The notes beneath the pieces are model-generated. The model was not told the DNA's origin, did no database searches, and was given only the letters and a program-made list of their open reading frames with translations. DNA of 64,000 bases from Gemmatimonadaceae bacterium (GTDB lineage Bacteria; Gemmatimonadota; Gemmatimonadetes; Gemmatimonadales; Gemmatimonadaceae): the NCBI GenBank assembly GCA_019637445.1, contig JAHBVS010000002.1:496001-560000 (forward strand). The letters run 5' to 3'. Of this stretch, positions 50,928 to 59,991 are shown piece by piece (within the stretch, counting starts at the first letter, position 1; each line of letters begins with the position of its first letter). The translations under genes were made by a program, and so were the position numbers.

Positions 50928-53900
50928 GCGTCCTCTCCGTCGTGCGCCGCGAAGCGGCTCGCTTGCGCCGGCTCGGTTTCATTCCGCGCCTGCTGCTGCC
51001 GATTGCGCTGCTGCTCGGCGCGCTGAGCGCCGCGGCCGGATGGTTCGACGGCGGCCGCTGGCTCACGCTGCCGGCCGCGACGCCGCTGCTCGTCTGGGTC
51101 GCGGCGATCGCCGCCGCCGTGGGATTCGGTGCGTTCCTCGCCCTGCGCCTCGGCCGGCGCGCCTCGCCGCACCACGTCGCAGAGTCCATCGAGACAGAGC
51201 AGGGCATGCGCCGCGGCGCCCTCACGGGCCTGCTCGAGGTTGCGCATACCGGCATCTTCGCCGAACACGCCGCCGAGTTGCTCGGCGCACAGTTGCGCGA
51301 GGCCACGCGTCGGCCGGCCCCGCGGTTGCGCCGCCGTATCCTGCGCGCGGCGCTGCTGTCGCTGTTTGCCTTTGCGCAGATCTTCACGCTGGCCTCTTCG
51401 TCCTGGGCGCGGCGCCCCGAGGGCTGGTCGGCGCTGCTGCATCCGATCGAGGCTTGGCGCGGTGCACTCGTCGCGCCCCTGCGCATCGCCGACGCGCCTG
51501 AGCGTGCGATGCGTGGCTCGGCCATCGACCTCGGCATCGAGGCGCCGGGGCGTCGCGTGGTGCAGATGCGCTGGCGTGCCACGGGCGGTGGCTGGCAGCA
51601 GGAGATGTTGCTCGTCGATTCCACCGGCCGCGCAGCACTGCGGATTCCCTCGGCCGATGCCGATCTCGTGGTGCTGGCCTCCGACGGCCGTGCGGGCAGC
51701 GACTCGATCGCCATTCGTGTCGTGGACCGGCCCTTCGTCGGAAACGTGACGGTGTTGGCCGAGTATCCGGCGTATCTGGAGCGCGCCCGCGAACGCCTGC
51801 CATCCGACGCACCGCTGCGCATCCCGGCAGGCACGCGACTCTCGATTGAAGGCAACGCCTCCGAGCCGCTCGCCGCCGTCGCGCTGCGCGGCGAGACGGC
51901 GCGCGTGGCGATGGTGGCCGATGGCTCGCACTTCCGCGGGGCGTTCACGCCGCGCGGGCGCGATGTCTACGCCTGGGACGTGACCAGCGCCGCGCAGCCG
52001 ATCCTCGACGTGCCGCCGCCGCTGGACATCGAAGTGCTGCCGGACTCCGCGCCGCACGCCGACATCCTGTCGCCGACAGGTGAGCTGCTCGTCGAGCCCG
52101 ACGTCGCGGTGCTTCTCGACTTGCTCGCGCAGGACGACAACGGCCTCACCGGCGTGTGGCTGCGACTGCGCAAGAGCGGCAGCGAGTCCGCGCCGCGCGA
52201 GATTCGCCTGAGCGACGGGCGCGACGCGCTCTGGAGCGGCTCGGCCGCGGCGGACCTCAGGCCCTTCCGCCTGCAGCCTGGCGACGCCGTGGAAGTTCAA
52301 CTTGTCGCGCGCGACGCGGCGCCCGGTGCGCGTGAAGGCCTGAGCGCGCCGCTCACGCTGCGTGTGCCGACCGCGGATCAGGCCCGCGCCGCGGCACGTG
52401 CCGCCGCTGACGCCGCTGTTGGCGCGGCCGAAGCCGCCGCCGCCGCGCAGGCCGCGCTCGCCGAGCAGACCGCCAACGAGGCGCGCACTCGCGCCGACCG
52501 TGGCGCCAACGCCGAGAACCGCGACGCGCCACCGAACGCCCAAGGCCAGCAGCAGGGCGCGCAGAACGCGCAGCCCAATGCCAACGCGCCGCGTGAAGGC
52601 CTGAACTACGACAGCGCCGAACGCGCCCGCGACATCGCCGAGCGGCAGCGGCAGATGGCCAACCAGGTGGAGCAGCTCGAGGACGCGGCGCGCGAGCTCG
52701 AGGATCGCCTGCGCAGCGCCGGTGCGCTCGACAGCTCGCTCGCGCGCCAACTGCAGGACGCGCAACGGATGCTGCGCGACGCGATGACGCCGGAAATGAT
52801 GGCGGCGATGGAGAACCTCGAGCAGTCTACGCAGGAACTCGACGGCCAGCGCACGCGCCAGTCGATGCAGCAGCTCGCCGAACAGCAGCGTCGCCTGCGC
52901 GAGACGCTGGAGAAGAGCGCCGAGATGCTCAAGCGCGCGGCGATGGAAGGGCAGATGCAGACCGTCGCCGACCAGAGCCGCGACCTCGCCGAGCGGCAGC
53001 GGCAGATGGCGGACAGTGCGCAGAGCCGTCCGCCATCGCCGGATCAGGCACAGCAGATGCAGCGCGAGGCGTCGGACCTCGCGAAGATGGCGCAGCAGTT
53101 GGCCGAGCGCCTGCAACAGGCCGGCGCGCAGACCGGCGCGCAGCAGATGCAGCAGGGCGCGGAGCAGGCGCAGCAGTCGGCGCAGCAGATGCAGCAGGCG
53201 GGACAGGATCCCAACGCCGCCGCGCAGGCCGCGCAGTCAATGGAGAAGGCCGCCGACGCGATGTCCGATGCGCGTCGCCAGCAGGTCGGCGAATGGAAGG
53301 CCGAGCTGACCGAGGCGCTCGACCGTTCGGTGCAGGAGATGCTGCAGATGGCCCGCGAGCAGGACGCGCTGGCCGACCAGGCGCGTGGCGAGCAGGATGC
53401 CTCGCAGATGCGCGGGGCGCAGTCGGCGCTGCAGCAGGGCGTGCAGGCGGCGCAGCAGCGTCTCGAGGAGGAGAGCCGTCGCTCCACGCTGGTCACGCCG
53501 CGCACGCAGGAGCTGATGGATCGCGCCGAGCAGCGCGCGGCGCAGGCCACACGCGATGCGGCCGAGGGTCGCCGCGGGCAGACCGAGCAGGCCATGCGCG
53601 AGGCCGCCGATGCCCTACGACAGGCCGCCGCGCAGCTCACGCGCGATCGCGAGCGCGCCGGTTCGGCGCGTTCCGCTACCGGTATCGCTGAACTGTTGGA
53701 GCAGCTGCAGCAGTTGGCGCAACAGCAGGGTGGGCTCAACAACCAGATGCTGAGCCTGCTGCCGATGGCGCAGCGCCAAGGCGGCGCGTCGCAGATGGAT
53801 GCGGCCACGCGCGAGCAGGCGCGGCAGTTGGCCCGCGCGCAGCGGGATGTGGCGCGGCAGCTCGACGACGTTGCCGACGCCGACCCCACGGGTCGCGCCG

Positions 53901-54238
53901 AGGAGATGGCGCGCGAGGCGCGTGCGCTGGCGCTCGCGCTGGACCAGGGCGCGGTGGATCCCGCCACGCAGGCGAGGCAGGAGCGGCTCTTCCGTCGGAT
54001 GCTCGATGCGGGTCGCTCGCTGGAGCAGGACCAGCGCGACGAGAGTGCCAGGCGCGAGGCGCGGGCCGCGCGGACCACCGAGAGACTGCGCCCCAGCGGC
54101 GACGGCAAGGGTGAGCCGGGCGAGCGCTACGCGGTGCCGAGTTGGGACGAGCTTCGAGGGTTGAGTGCGGAGGATCGCCGACTGGTGATCGAGTACTTCC
54201 GGCGCCTCAACGCCGCGGCCACCGCGGGTCGGCCGTGA
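50924..54238 (+). CDS. DUF4175-like membrane protein with long Gln-rich coiled coil
   Basis: 1,104 residues from ATG 50924. Three hydrophobic segments occur near residues 24-40, 50-72 and 145-165. Residues 180-480 form beta-rich domains (RSAIDLGIEAPGRR-like SAIDLGIEAPGRRVVQMRW; VTVLAEYPAYLERARERLP). From about 490 to 1,030 the sequence is almost entirely Gln, Ala, Glu, Arg and Met (for example QMANQVEQLEDAARELEDRL, MQQGAEQAQQSAQQMQQAG), predicted as extended coiled coil. The C-terminal tail (VPSWDELRGLSAEDRRLVIEYFRRLN, as WDELRGLSAEDRRLVIEY) is conserved in the group. It is flanked by a DUF4159 gene and a TPR gene, a typical neighbourhood in several phyla; the function is unknown. Confidence 0.8.
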   Translation: MSVLSVVRREAARLRRLGFIPRLLLPIALLLGALSAAAGWFDGGRWLTLPAATPLLVWVAAIAAAVGFGAFLALRLGRRASPHHVAESIETEQGMRRGALTGLLEVAHTGIFAEHAAELLGAQLREATRRPAPRLRRRILRAALLSLFAFAQIFTLASSSWARRPEGWSALLHPIEAWRGALVAPLRIADAPERAMRGSAIDLGIEAPGRRVVQMRWRATGGGWQQEMLLVDSTGRAALRIPSADADLVVLASDGRAGSDSIAIRVVDRPFVGNVTVLAEYPAYLERARERLPSDAPLRIPAGTRLSIEGNASEPLAAVALRGETARVAMVADGSHFRGAFTPRGRDVYAWDVTSAAQPILDVPPPLDIEVLPDSAPHADILSPTGELLVEPDVAVLLDLLAQDDNGLTGVWLRLRKSGSESAPREIRLSDGRDALWSGSAAADLRPFRLQPGDAVEVQLVARDAAPGAREGLSAPLTLRVPTADQARAAARAAADAAVGAAEAAAAAQAALAEQTANEARTRADRGANAENRDAPPNAQGQQQGAQNAQPNANAPREGLNYDSAERARDIAERQRQMANQVEQLEDAARELEDRLRSAGALDSSLARQLQDAQRMLRDAMTPEMMAAMENLEQSTQELDGQRTRQSMQQLAEQQRRLRETLEKSAEMLKRAAMEGQMQTVADQSRDLAERQRQMADSAQSRPPSPDQAQQMQREASDLAKMAQQLAERLQQAGAQTGAQQMQQGAEQAQQSAQQMQQAGQDPNAAAQAAQSMEKAADAMSDARRQQVGEWKAELTEALDRSVQEMLQMAREQDALADQARGEQDASQMRGAQSALQQGVQAAQQRLEEESRRSTLVTPRTQELMDRAEQRAAQATRDAAEGRRGQTEQAMREAADALRQAAAQLTRDRERAGSARSATGIAELLEQLQQLAQQQGGLNNQMLSLLPMAQRQGGASQMDAATREQARQLARAQRDVARQLDDVADADPTGRAEEMAREARALALALDQGAVDPATQARQERLFRRMLDAGRSLEQDQRDESARREARAARTTERLRPSGDGKGEPGERYAVPSWDELRGLSAEDRRLVIEYFRRLNAAATAGRP

Positions 54239-55986
54239 GGCGTTGGGGGATGTGGAAGGCGGCGCGTTGCGTCGCGAGTGCCTCTGTGCGTTTGCCTGTG
54301 AAGGCTGGTGCGTTGTTGCGTTGTGCGGCTCTGACCATTGCAGCACTCGCCTCTCTCTCCTCGACGTCCCGCGCGCAGACACAGCAGGACGCCGCCGGCA
54401 CGCTGATCTCCAAGGCCATTGAACACGAGAACGCCGGCCGCCTGCTCGACGCCGCGAACGCCTGGAAGGAAGTCGTCGCCTCCGGCGCGACACTCTCCGG
54501 GATGCTCGGCCTCGAGCGCACGTATGCGATGATGGGCGAGGAAGCCGAGCTGCTGCCGCTGCTCGACTCGCTGATTCCCATCACGCCGAGCGAGCCGCAG
54601 TTGCGCTCGGTGCAGCTGCGCACCCTCCTCGCGCTGGGCCGCGACATTGATGCGCGGAAGGCCTTCGCGGCCTGGCGCGACCTGCGGCCGGGCGACGTTA
54701 CGCCCTACCGCGATTACGCACGCGTGCTGCTCTACAACAATCGCACGGCCTCGGCGGACTCGGTGCTGCGCGAGGCGGCCGGCGCGCTGGGCAATACGCG
54801 ATCGCTGCTACTGGAGTCCGCACAGCTGCGTGCCGCGCTCGGACGATGGGGCGAGGCCGCCGAGGCCTGGCGCGAGACGATGCGCGACCAGGCGTACTAC
54901 GAGTCCGCGACCGTGTTCTCGCTGCAGGGCGCGCCGTCGGACTACCGCGATGCCATCCGCCGCGAGCTGACGGTGACGGACGCCCCGTTGGGCGCGCGGC
55001 AGGCGTTGGCGCTGCTGGAACTCAGCTGGGGCGCGCCGCGCGACGGGTGGCGCGTGCTGGCCGAGCTGCCGGCCTCGGACACCGTCGTCGCCGTCTGGCG
55101 CGCTTTTGCCGAGGAAGCCGAGCGCGCGCAGGCCTGGGCCGCGGCGCGCGATGCGTTGGTGGCAGTGCAGGGCGCCAAGCCCGACGCCGCCATCGCCAAG
55201 CGCGGGGCCACGGCTGCGCTGCGTGCCTCGGATGCGACGACCGCGCTGCGCCTCGCGCAAGTCGCGCGGCAGCCCGGCGCCATCGACGAAGAATTGCTGG
55301 GCATCGAGCTCGACGCACTCGCCCGACTTGGCCGCGCCACGGACGCTGAGCGTGCGCTGGCAAACTCTGGCTTGAATTCCGAGGGCCAGCGCCGCTACGC
55401 CCGCACGGTGGCCTGGGCCTGGATCCGCGCCGGCGACGTGCCCAAGGCGCGCGCCGCCTTGGCCGGTGCGCCGCTCGACGCCGAGGATGCCGTCGCCGGA
55501 TGGCTGGCGCTGTTCGATGGCGACCTGGCCGGCGCCCGTGTGGCATTGCGCAACGGCGATCTGAGCGCGGCCGAGGCCGTGAATGCGCTGGCATTGCTCT
55601 CGCGCACCACGGCGACACGCTCGGTCACCGTGGGTCGCGCCTTCCTCGAACTCGCGCGCGCCGACACCAGCAAGGCGGTCGCTGCCTATCTCGAGGCGGC
55701 CGGCGAGCTGGCCGAGGCCGCGCCCCTACTCGTGACGATGGCCGCGCGCCTGGAAACCTCGCGCCGCGCCGACGCCCGTGCGCTGCCGCTGTGGTCCAAG
55801 GTCGCGCTGGAGCACTCGAGCGCACCCGAGGCCGCCGAGGCACGGCTGGAGTGGGGCCGCATCCTCGTGCGCGGCGGCGATACGCGCGGCGCGCGCGAGC
55901 AGTTCGAGGAGTTGATCATCACCTACCCGCGCTCGGCGCTGGTGCCGCAGGCGCGGCGCGAGCTGGACGCGCTGCCGCGCGCTTAG
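54235..55986 (+). CDS. Exported TPR-like repeat protein
   Basis: 583 residues from GTG 54235, overlapping the upstream stop; ATG 54250 is an alternative. An N-terminal signal peptide ends near SRAQTQ. The rest is a chain of helical hairpins with TPR-like spacing (IEHENAGRLLDAANAWKEVV, DARKAFAAWRDLRPGDVTPYRDYARVLLYNN as AFAAWRDLRPGDVTPYRDYA, ALGRWGEAAEAWRETM, ARAALAGAPLDAEDAV and a YbgF-like terminal unit RGGDTRGAREQFEELIITYP). It is encoded in a tight operon with DUF4159 and DUF4175 proteins and probably works with them in the periplasm. Confidence 0.8.
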   Translation: MRRWGMWKAARCVASASVRLPVKAGALLRCAALTIAALASLSSTSRAQTQQDAAGTLISKAIEHENAGRLLDAANAWKEVVASGATLSGMLGLERTYAMMGEEAELLPLLDSLIPITPSEPQLRSVQLRTLLALGRDIDARKAFAAWRDLRPGDVTPYRDYARVLLYNNRTASADSVLREAAGALGNTRSLLLESAQLRAALGRWGEAAEAWRETMRDQAYYESATVFSLQGAPSDYRDAIRRELTVTDAPLGARQALALLELSWGAPRDGWRVLAELPASDTVVAVWRAFAEEAERAQAWAAARDALVAVQGAKPDAAIAKRGATAALRASDATTALRLAQVARQPGAIDEELLGIELDALARLGRATDAERALANSGLNSEGQRRYARTVAWAWIRAGDVPKARAALAGAPLDAEDAVAGWLALFDGDLAGARVALRNGDLSAAEAVNALALLSRTTATRSVTVGRAFLELARADTSKAVAAYLEAAGELAEAAPLLVTMAARLETSRRADARALPLWSKVALEHSSAPEAAEARLEWGRILVRGGDTRGAREQFEELIITYPRSALVPQARRELDALPRA

Positions 55987-55995
55987 CTTTCTGTG

Positions 55996-57321
55996 ATGCT
56001 CGCTCGCTCTCGAAACGTCTGTAGCACCGGCCTTGCGCAGAGGTCGCGTCTGGCCCGATTCACGCGGTTTGTCGCGGCCGGGCTCGTCAGCGCGGTGCTG
56101 GCGGTTGCGCCCCTCCGCGCGCAGCACCTCCTGCTGCCGATGGACGAGTCGCAGACCAACCATCTCAAGGCCTACGGCGTCACCTTCTCGGCGCTCACCG
56201 AAGGGATGCGCAGCGAGTGGCTGCTCAACTTCCGCGGCGGCAGCTTCCTGCTGCTCGACACGCCGGCCATCCGCCGCGCGGCGCTGCTCGCCGGCGTGAC
56301 CTTCGAGGCGCTGGACGGCAACGCCCTGGCGGCCGTCCGCCGGCAGATCAACGACGGCAACATGGACGCCGTGCCGCTGGAGCGTGCGCCGCGCATCGCC
56401 GTGTACTCGCCGCCGCAGTCGATGCCCTGGGACGACGCCGTCACGCTGGCGCTGACCTATGCCGGCATCCCGTACCAGACCATCTGGGATGACGACGTCA
56501 TCACGACGGACCTCTCGCAGTTCGACTGGATCCATCTGCACCACGAGGACTTCACGGGCCAGCAGCACAAGCTCTACCTCGGCTTCCGTGACGCACCCTG
56601 GTACGTGCAGGCCCGCGAGCGCGATCTGCAGACCGCGCGCAAGTACCAGATGCGCGACATCCCCGAGTTGAAGAAGATGGTCGCGGAGCGGCTGCGTGCC
56701 TTCGTGGAGCGCGGCGGCTTCCTCTTCGCGATGTGCGGCGCGACGGAAACGCTTGAGATGGCCGTCGCCGGCTTCGGCGTGGACATCGCGGCCGCGCAGA
56801 CCGACGGCACGCCGATGGACCCGGCGGCGGAGTCCAAGCTCGACTGGACGCGCACCTTCGCCATCCAGGGCGCGCACCTGGAGTATGGCGGCGGCGTGAA
56901 CGCGATGAGCGACATCGACGGACACCAGGTGAATGTGCCGTCGCGGCGCCAGCCGCTGGGCACCTTCTCGCTGTTCGGCTTCTCCGCCAAGTTCGATCCC
57001 GTGGCCACGATGCTCGTGCAGAACCATCGCGCCGTGCTGCGCGACTACTACGGCGTCACGACTTCCTTCACGCGCAAGACGCTGAAGCCGGGTGTCACCA
57101 TCCTCGCGCACGAGGAAGGCGCGCCCTGGGTGAAGTACATCCACGGCTCGTACGGGCGCGGCAGCTTCACGTACCTGGGCGGGCACGACCCCGAGGATCC
57201 GCAGCACAGCATCGGCGCGCCGCCGACGGACCTGGCGCTGCACCCCAACTCGCCGGGCTATCGGTTGATCCTCAACAACGTGCTCTTCCCGGCGGCCAAG
57301 AAGAAGCCGCTCAAGACGTGA
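55996..57321 (+). CDS. Exported protein of the group often misnamed asparagine synthetase B
   Basis: 441 residues from ATG 55996; GTG one codon earlier is possible. A signal peptide precedes APLRAQ. The mature N-terminus LLLPMDESQTNHLKAYGVTFSAL (as LLLPMDESQTNHLKAYGV) and SEWLLNFRGGSFLLLD are characteristic of a secreted family which, as far as I recall, is labelled asparagine synthetase B in automatic annotation, although no amidotransferase or AMP-binding domain is visible. Other conserved-looking parts are FDWIHLHHEDFTGQQHK, GGFLFAMCGATETLE, VNVPSRRQPLGTFSL and SYGRGSFTYLGGHDPED. The fold recalls class I glutamine amidotransferase-like domains (GGFLFAMCGATE with a nucleophile-like Cys), but this is unproven. 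The stop overlaps the helicase start. Confidence 0.7.
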   Translation: MLARSRNVCSTGLAQRSRLARFTRFVAAGLVSAVLAVAPLRAQHLLLPMDESQTNHLKAYGVTFSALTEGMRSEWLLNFRGGSFLLLDTPAIRRAALLAGVTFEALDGNALAAVRRQINDGNMDAVPLERAPRIAVYSPPQSMPWDDAVTLALTYAGIPYQTIWDDDVITTDLSQFDWIHLHHEDFTGQQHKLYLGFRDAPWYVQARERDLQTARKYQMRDIPELKKMVAERLRAFVERGGFLFAMCGATETLEMAVAGFGVDIAAAQTDGTPMDPAAESKLDWTRTFAIQGAHLEYGGGVNAMSDIDGHQVNVPSRRQPLGTFSLFGFSAKFDPVATMLVQNHRAVLRDYYGVTTSFTRKTLKPGVTILAHEEGAPWVKYIHGSYGRGSFTYLGGHDPEDPQHSIGAPPTDLALHPNSPGYRLILNNVLFPAAKKKPLKT

Positions 57322-59819
57322 CAGGGGAGACCGGGCGCCTGACGCCCGGTGCCCAAGCCGCCGTCCGCTCCGCCATCCGCCTCGCCGGCGGGCGCGAAGT
57401 GTGCTTCGTCTGCACGATCAACGACGAGGGCGTTGTGCAGTCGGCGCGCGTGGTGGCCCGCGGCGATGTCTCAAGCGTGCTGGCATTGCCGGGCTTCGCC
57501 AATCGCGGCGAGCTGCTGCTGCACAACCACCCGAGTGGCTGGCTGGAGCCGTCCGATGCCGACCTCGCGGTGGCGGCCAAGCTGCACGATGATGGCATCG
57601 GCTTCGCCATCACGGACAACGAAGGCGCTCGGCTCTATGTGGTGGTCGAGGTCCCACGGGCCGCCAAGGTCGCTGCACTCGCGCCGGGCGACGTGGCCGG
57701 CGCGCTCGGTCCCGACGGCCCGATCGCCGCGCATCTCAAGCGCTACGAGGACCGGCCAAGCCAGCGCGAGATGGCGCGCATCGCCGCACAACTGTTCACC
57801 CGCGGTGGCGTGGGGCTGATCGAGGCCGGCACGGGCGTGGGCAAATCACTGGGCTACCTGGTGCCGGCGCTGCGATGGGCCGCCGAGAGTGGCGAGCGCA
57901 CGGTGGTGTCGACGAACACCATCACGCTGCAGGAACAGCTCACGAGCAAGGACCTGCCCTTCCTGAAGGAAGCGCTCACGGACCAGGACGTGCGCTTCGC
58001 GCTGCTCAAGGGCTGGCGCAACTACCTCTGCCTGCAGCGGCTTGAGCAGGCGCGCGCGCAGGCGCCGGTGCTCTTCGATGACGACGCATCTTCCGCGGAT
58101 CTCGCGATGCTCGAGGCCTGGGCCGAGAAGACCAAAGACGGGTCACTGGCCGACCTGACGAGCCCACCGCGCGGTGAGGTCTGGGACGAAGTGGCGGCGG
58201 AAGGCGATTTGTGCACGCGACTCAAGTGTCCGCACTTCGACAAGTGCTTCGTGTTCAAGGCGCGGCGTGCGGCGGCGCAGGCGGACGTCGTGGTGGTGAA
58301 CCATCACCTGCTGATGGCCGACATCGCGGTGCGGCGGGCTTCGGGCCGCTGGGACGAGGCGGCGGTGCTGCCGGCCTACAAGCGCTTGGTGATTGATGAG
58401 GGTCACCATCTCGAGGACGCGGCCGCCGCGCACTTGGGGCAGACGGTCTCACGCCGCGGCCTCGAGCGGCTCTTCGCACGGCTCGAGCGCCGCGGCAAGG
58501 GCCTGCTGCCGGCGCTGGAACGCAAGCTTGCGTCGGGCTCGGATCTCTACAGCGTCGCGAGTCTGGACCTGTTGCGCGCGCGGCTCGTGCCTTCGCTCAA
58601 CACGGCGCGCGAGAAGTCGCAGCAGCTCTGTGACCTGCTCACCGAATGGATGCGTGATCGCAGCGATTCCGTGGTGCGGCTGACGGAAGCCTTCGACGAT
58701 GAGCCAATCTGGAAGGCGGGGCTCGACGTGGCGCTGGACGACCTGCTGGCCGAGGTCGAGCTCTTGGCTGACGGCCTGCGGATGGTGCGCGAGCGCCTGG
58801 AATCCGACGAAGGCCGCGCCGAGGAGCTGGCGCCCTTCCTGAACGAAGTGCGCGGCGTGACGCGCCGCCTGCAGACGGCGGGCGACGCGCTGCGCTCGGC
58901 GCTGCGCCCGAGCCGCGAGGGCGCGCCGAAGGTGCGATGGTTGGAGCTACGCGGCTCAGGCGAGCGCAACGTGGGCGCCACGTCGGTGCCGCTGGACCTG
59001 GCCCCGATCCTCCGCGAGGACCTCTTCCGCCGCGTGGAGACGGCGGTGGTCACGAGCGCGACGCTGGCCGTGGGCGACGGCTTCGACTTCATCACGAAGC
59101 GCCTCGGCCTGGACGACGAGGAGTTGGAGCCGGTGACGGCCTCGCTGGCCTCGCCCTTCGACTACCCGCGTCAGGCGATGCTTCTGATCCCCAGCGACTT
59201 CCCGGCGCCGAACGCGGACGGGGCGGGGCACTTCAAACGCACGGTGGCGGCAGCGCAGGACTTGATCGAAGCCGCCGAGGGCGGGGTGTTCCTGCTCTTC
59301 ACGAGCCACCGTGACGTGCGCGAGGCGGCGTCGGCGCTCCGGGCGGCGGGCGTGGAGTCCAAGTACCCGCTGCTGGTCCACGGCGAGTCCGCGCGCGACG
59401 AACTCCTGCGCCGCTTCCGCGAGCACGGCGACGCGGTCCTGATCGGCACGGCGAGCTTCTGGGAGGGCGTGGACGTCCCCGGCCGTGCGCTGCGCGGGAT
59501 GGTGATCGGCCGGATCCCCTTCCGCGTCCCGACGGAGCCAATCACGGCGGCCCAGTGCGAGGCCATCGAGGCCGCCGGCGGCGACCCCTTTGGCCAATAC
59601 ATGATCCCGCACGCGGCCCTGCGCCTCAAACAGGGCTTCGGCCGCCTGATCCGCACGGCTTCGGACCACGGCGCGGTCATCATCTGCGACCCGCGCGTGG
59701 TAACCAAGTCCTACGGCCGCCGTCTAACCGAAGGTCTGCCTCCCGCGACTCGTCTCCAAGGGCCCTGGGCCATGCTTCGGGACGAGCTTCGGGCGTTCTA
59801 TCGCTTGGATAGAAACTGA
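57318..59819 (+). CDS. DinG/XPD-like iron-sulfur helicase with N-terminal JAB (JAMM) domain
   Basis: 833 residues from GTG 57318 (GTGA overlap). Residues 1-110 form a JAB/RadC-like domain: EVCFVCTINDEG, then HNHPSGWLEPSDAD (about 73-86) with the JAMM metal-ligand pattern His-x-His...Asp. The helicase begins near 150: Walker A EAGTGVGKSLGYL (about 169-181), STNTITLQEQL, four cysteines suited to a 4Fe-4S cluster (WRNYLC, DLC, KCPHFDKC), the DEAH-type box VIDEGHH, SATLAVGDGFDFI, GTASFWEGVDVPG and GFGRLIRTASDHG (motif VI). DinG helicases unwind 5'-tailed DNA, R-loops and G-quadruplexes. The fused JAB domain is unusual. Confidence 0.92.
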   Translation: MTGETGRLTPGAQAAVRSAIRLAGGREVCFVCTINDEGVVQSARVVARGDVSSVLALPGFANRGELLLHNHPSGWLEPSDADLAVAAKLHDDGIGFAITDNEGARLYVVVEVPRAAKVAALAPGDVAGALGPDGPIAAHLKRYEDRPSQREMARIAAQLFTRGGVGLIEAGTGVGKSLGYLVPALRWAAESGERTVVSTNTITLQEQLTSKDLPFLKEALTDQDVRFALLKGWRNYLCLQRLEQARAQAPVLFDDDASSADLAMLEAWAEKTKDGSLADLTSPPRGEVWDEVAAEGDLCTRLKCPHFDKCFVFKARRAAAQADVVVVNHHLLMADIAVRRASGRWDEAAVLPAYKRLVIDEGHHLEDAAAAHLGQTVSRRGLERLFARLERRGKGLLPALERKLASGSDLYSVASLDLLRARLVPSLNTAREKSQQLCDLLTEWMRDRSDSVVRLTEAFDDEPIWKAGLDVALDDLLAEVELLADGLRMVRERLESDEGRAEELAPFLNEVRGVTRRLQTAGDALRSALRPSREGAPKVRWLELRGSGERNVGATSVPLDLAPILREDLFRRVETAVVTSATLAVGDGFDFITKRLGLDDEELEPVTASLASPFDYPRQAMLLIPSDFPAPNADGAGHFKRTVAAAQDLIEAAEGGVFLLFTSHRDVREAASALRAAGVESKYPLLVHGESARDELLRRFREHGDAVLIGTASFWEGVDVPGRALRGMVIGRIPFRVPTEPITAAQCEAIEAAGGDPFGQYMIPHAALRLKQGFGRLIRTASDHGAVIICDPRVVTKSYGRRLTEGLPPATRLQGPWAMLRDELRAFYRLDRN

Positions 59820-59822
59820 ATG

Positions 59823-59943
59823 CCACAGAGGCACAGAGACACAGAGAACCACAACGGCCTTCAAGGGGGTCCCCTGGACAGATCCCCGCGGCGCGGACCC
59901 CCCAAGAGCAGTTGCAGTCCTCTGTGTCTCTGTGCCTCTGTGG
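59823..59943 (-). repeat. Inverted-repeat element E: octamer arms with conserved hairpin core
   Basis: Perfect 24-nt inverted arms (59823-59846 and 59920-59943), each three tandem octamers NCACAGAG, enclose a core (59852-59914) that in reverse complement aligns with the core of element D (51 of 65 positions identical, two gaps). The core folds on itself: eight consecutive base pairs (GGGGGTCC with GGACCCCC) and closing CAAC/GTTG. It begins three bases after the helicase stop and may terminate that transcript. The FAH-family gene starts 48 bp beyond it. Confidence 0.8.
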
Positions 59944-59991
59944 CCAGCAGTTAGCAAACTCTCCCGGCCGAACAGGGTAAATTCACCGTCA

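Noticed and set aside
55996-57321. True asparagine synthetase
   Set aside because: Neither the N-terminal Cys glutaminase domain nor the synthetase ATP loop is present; the protein is exported.
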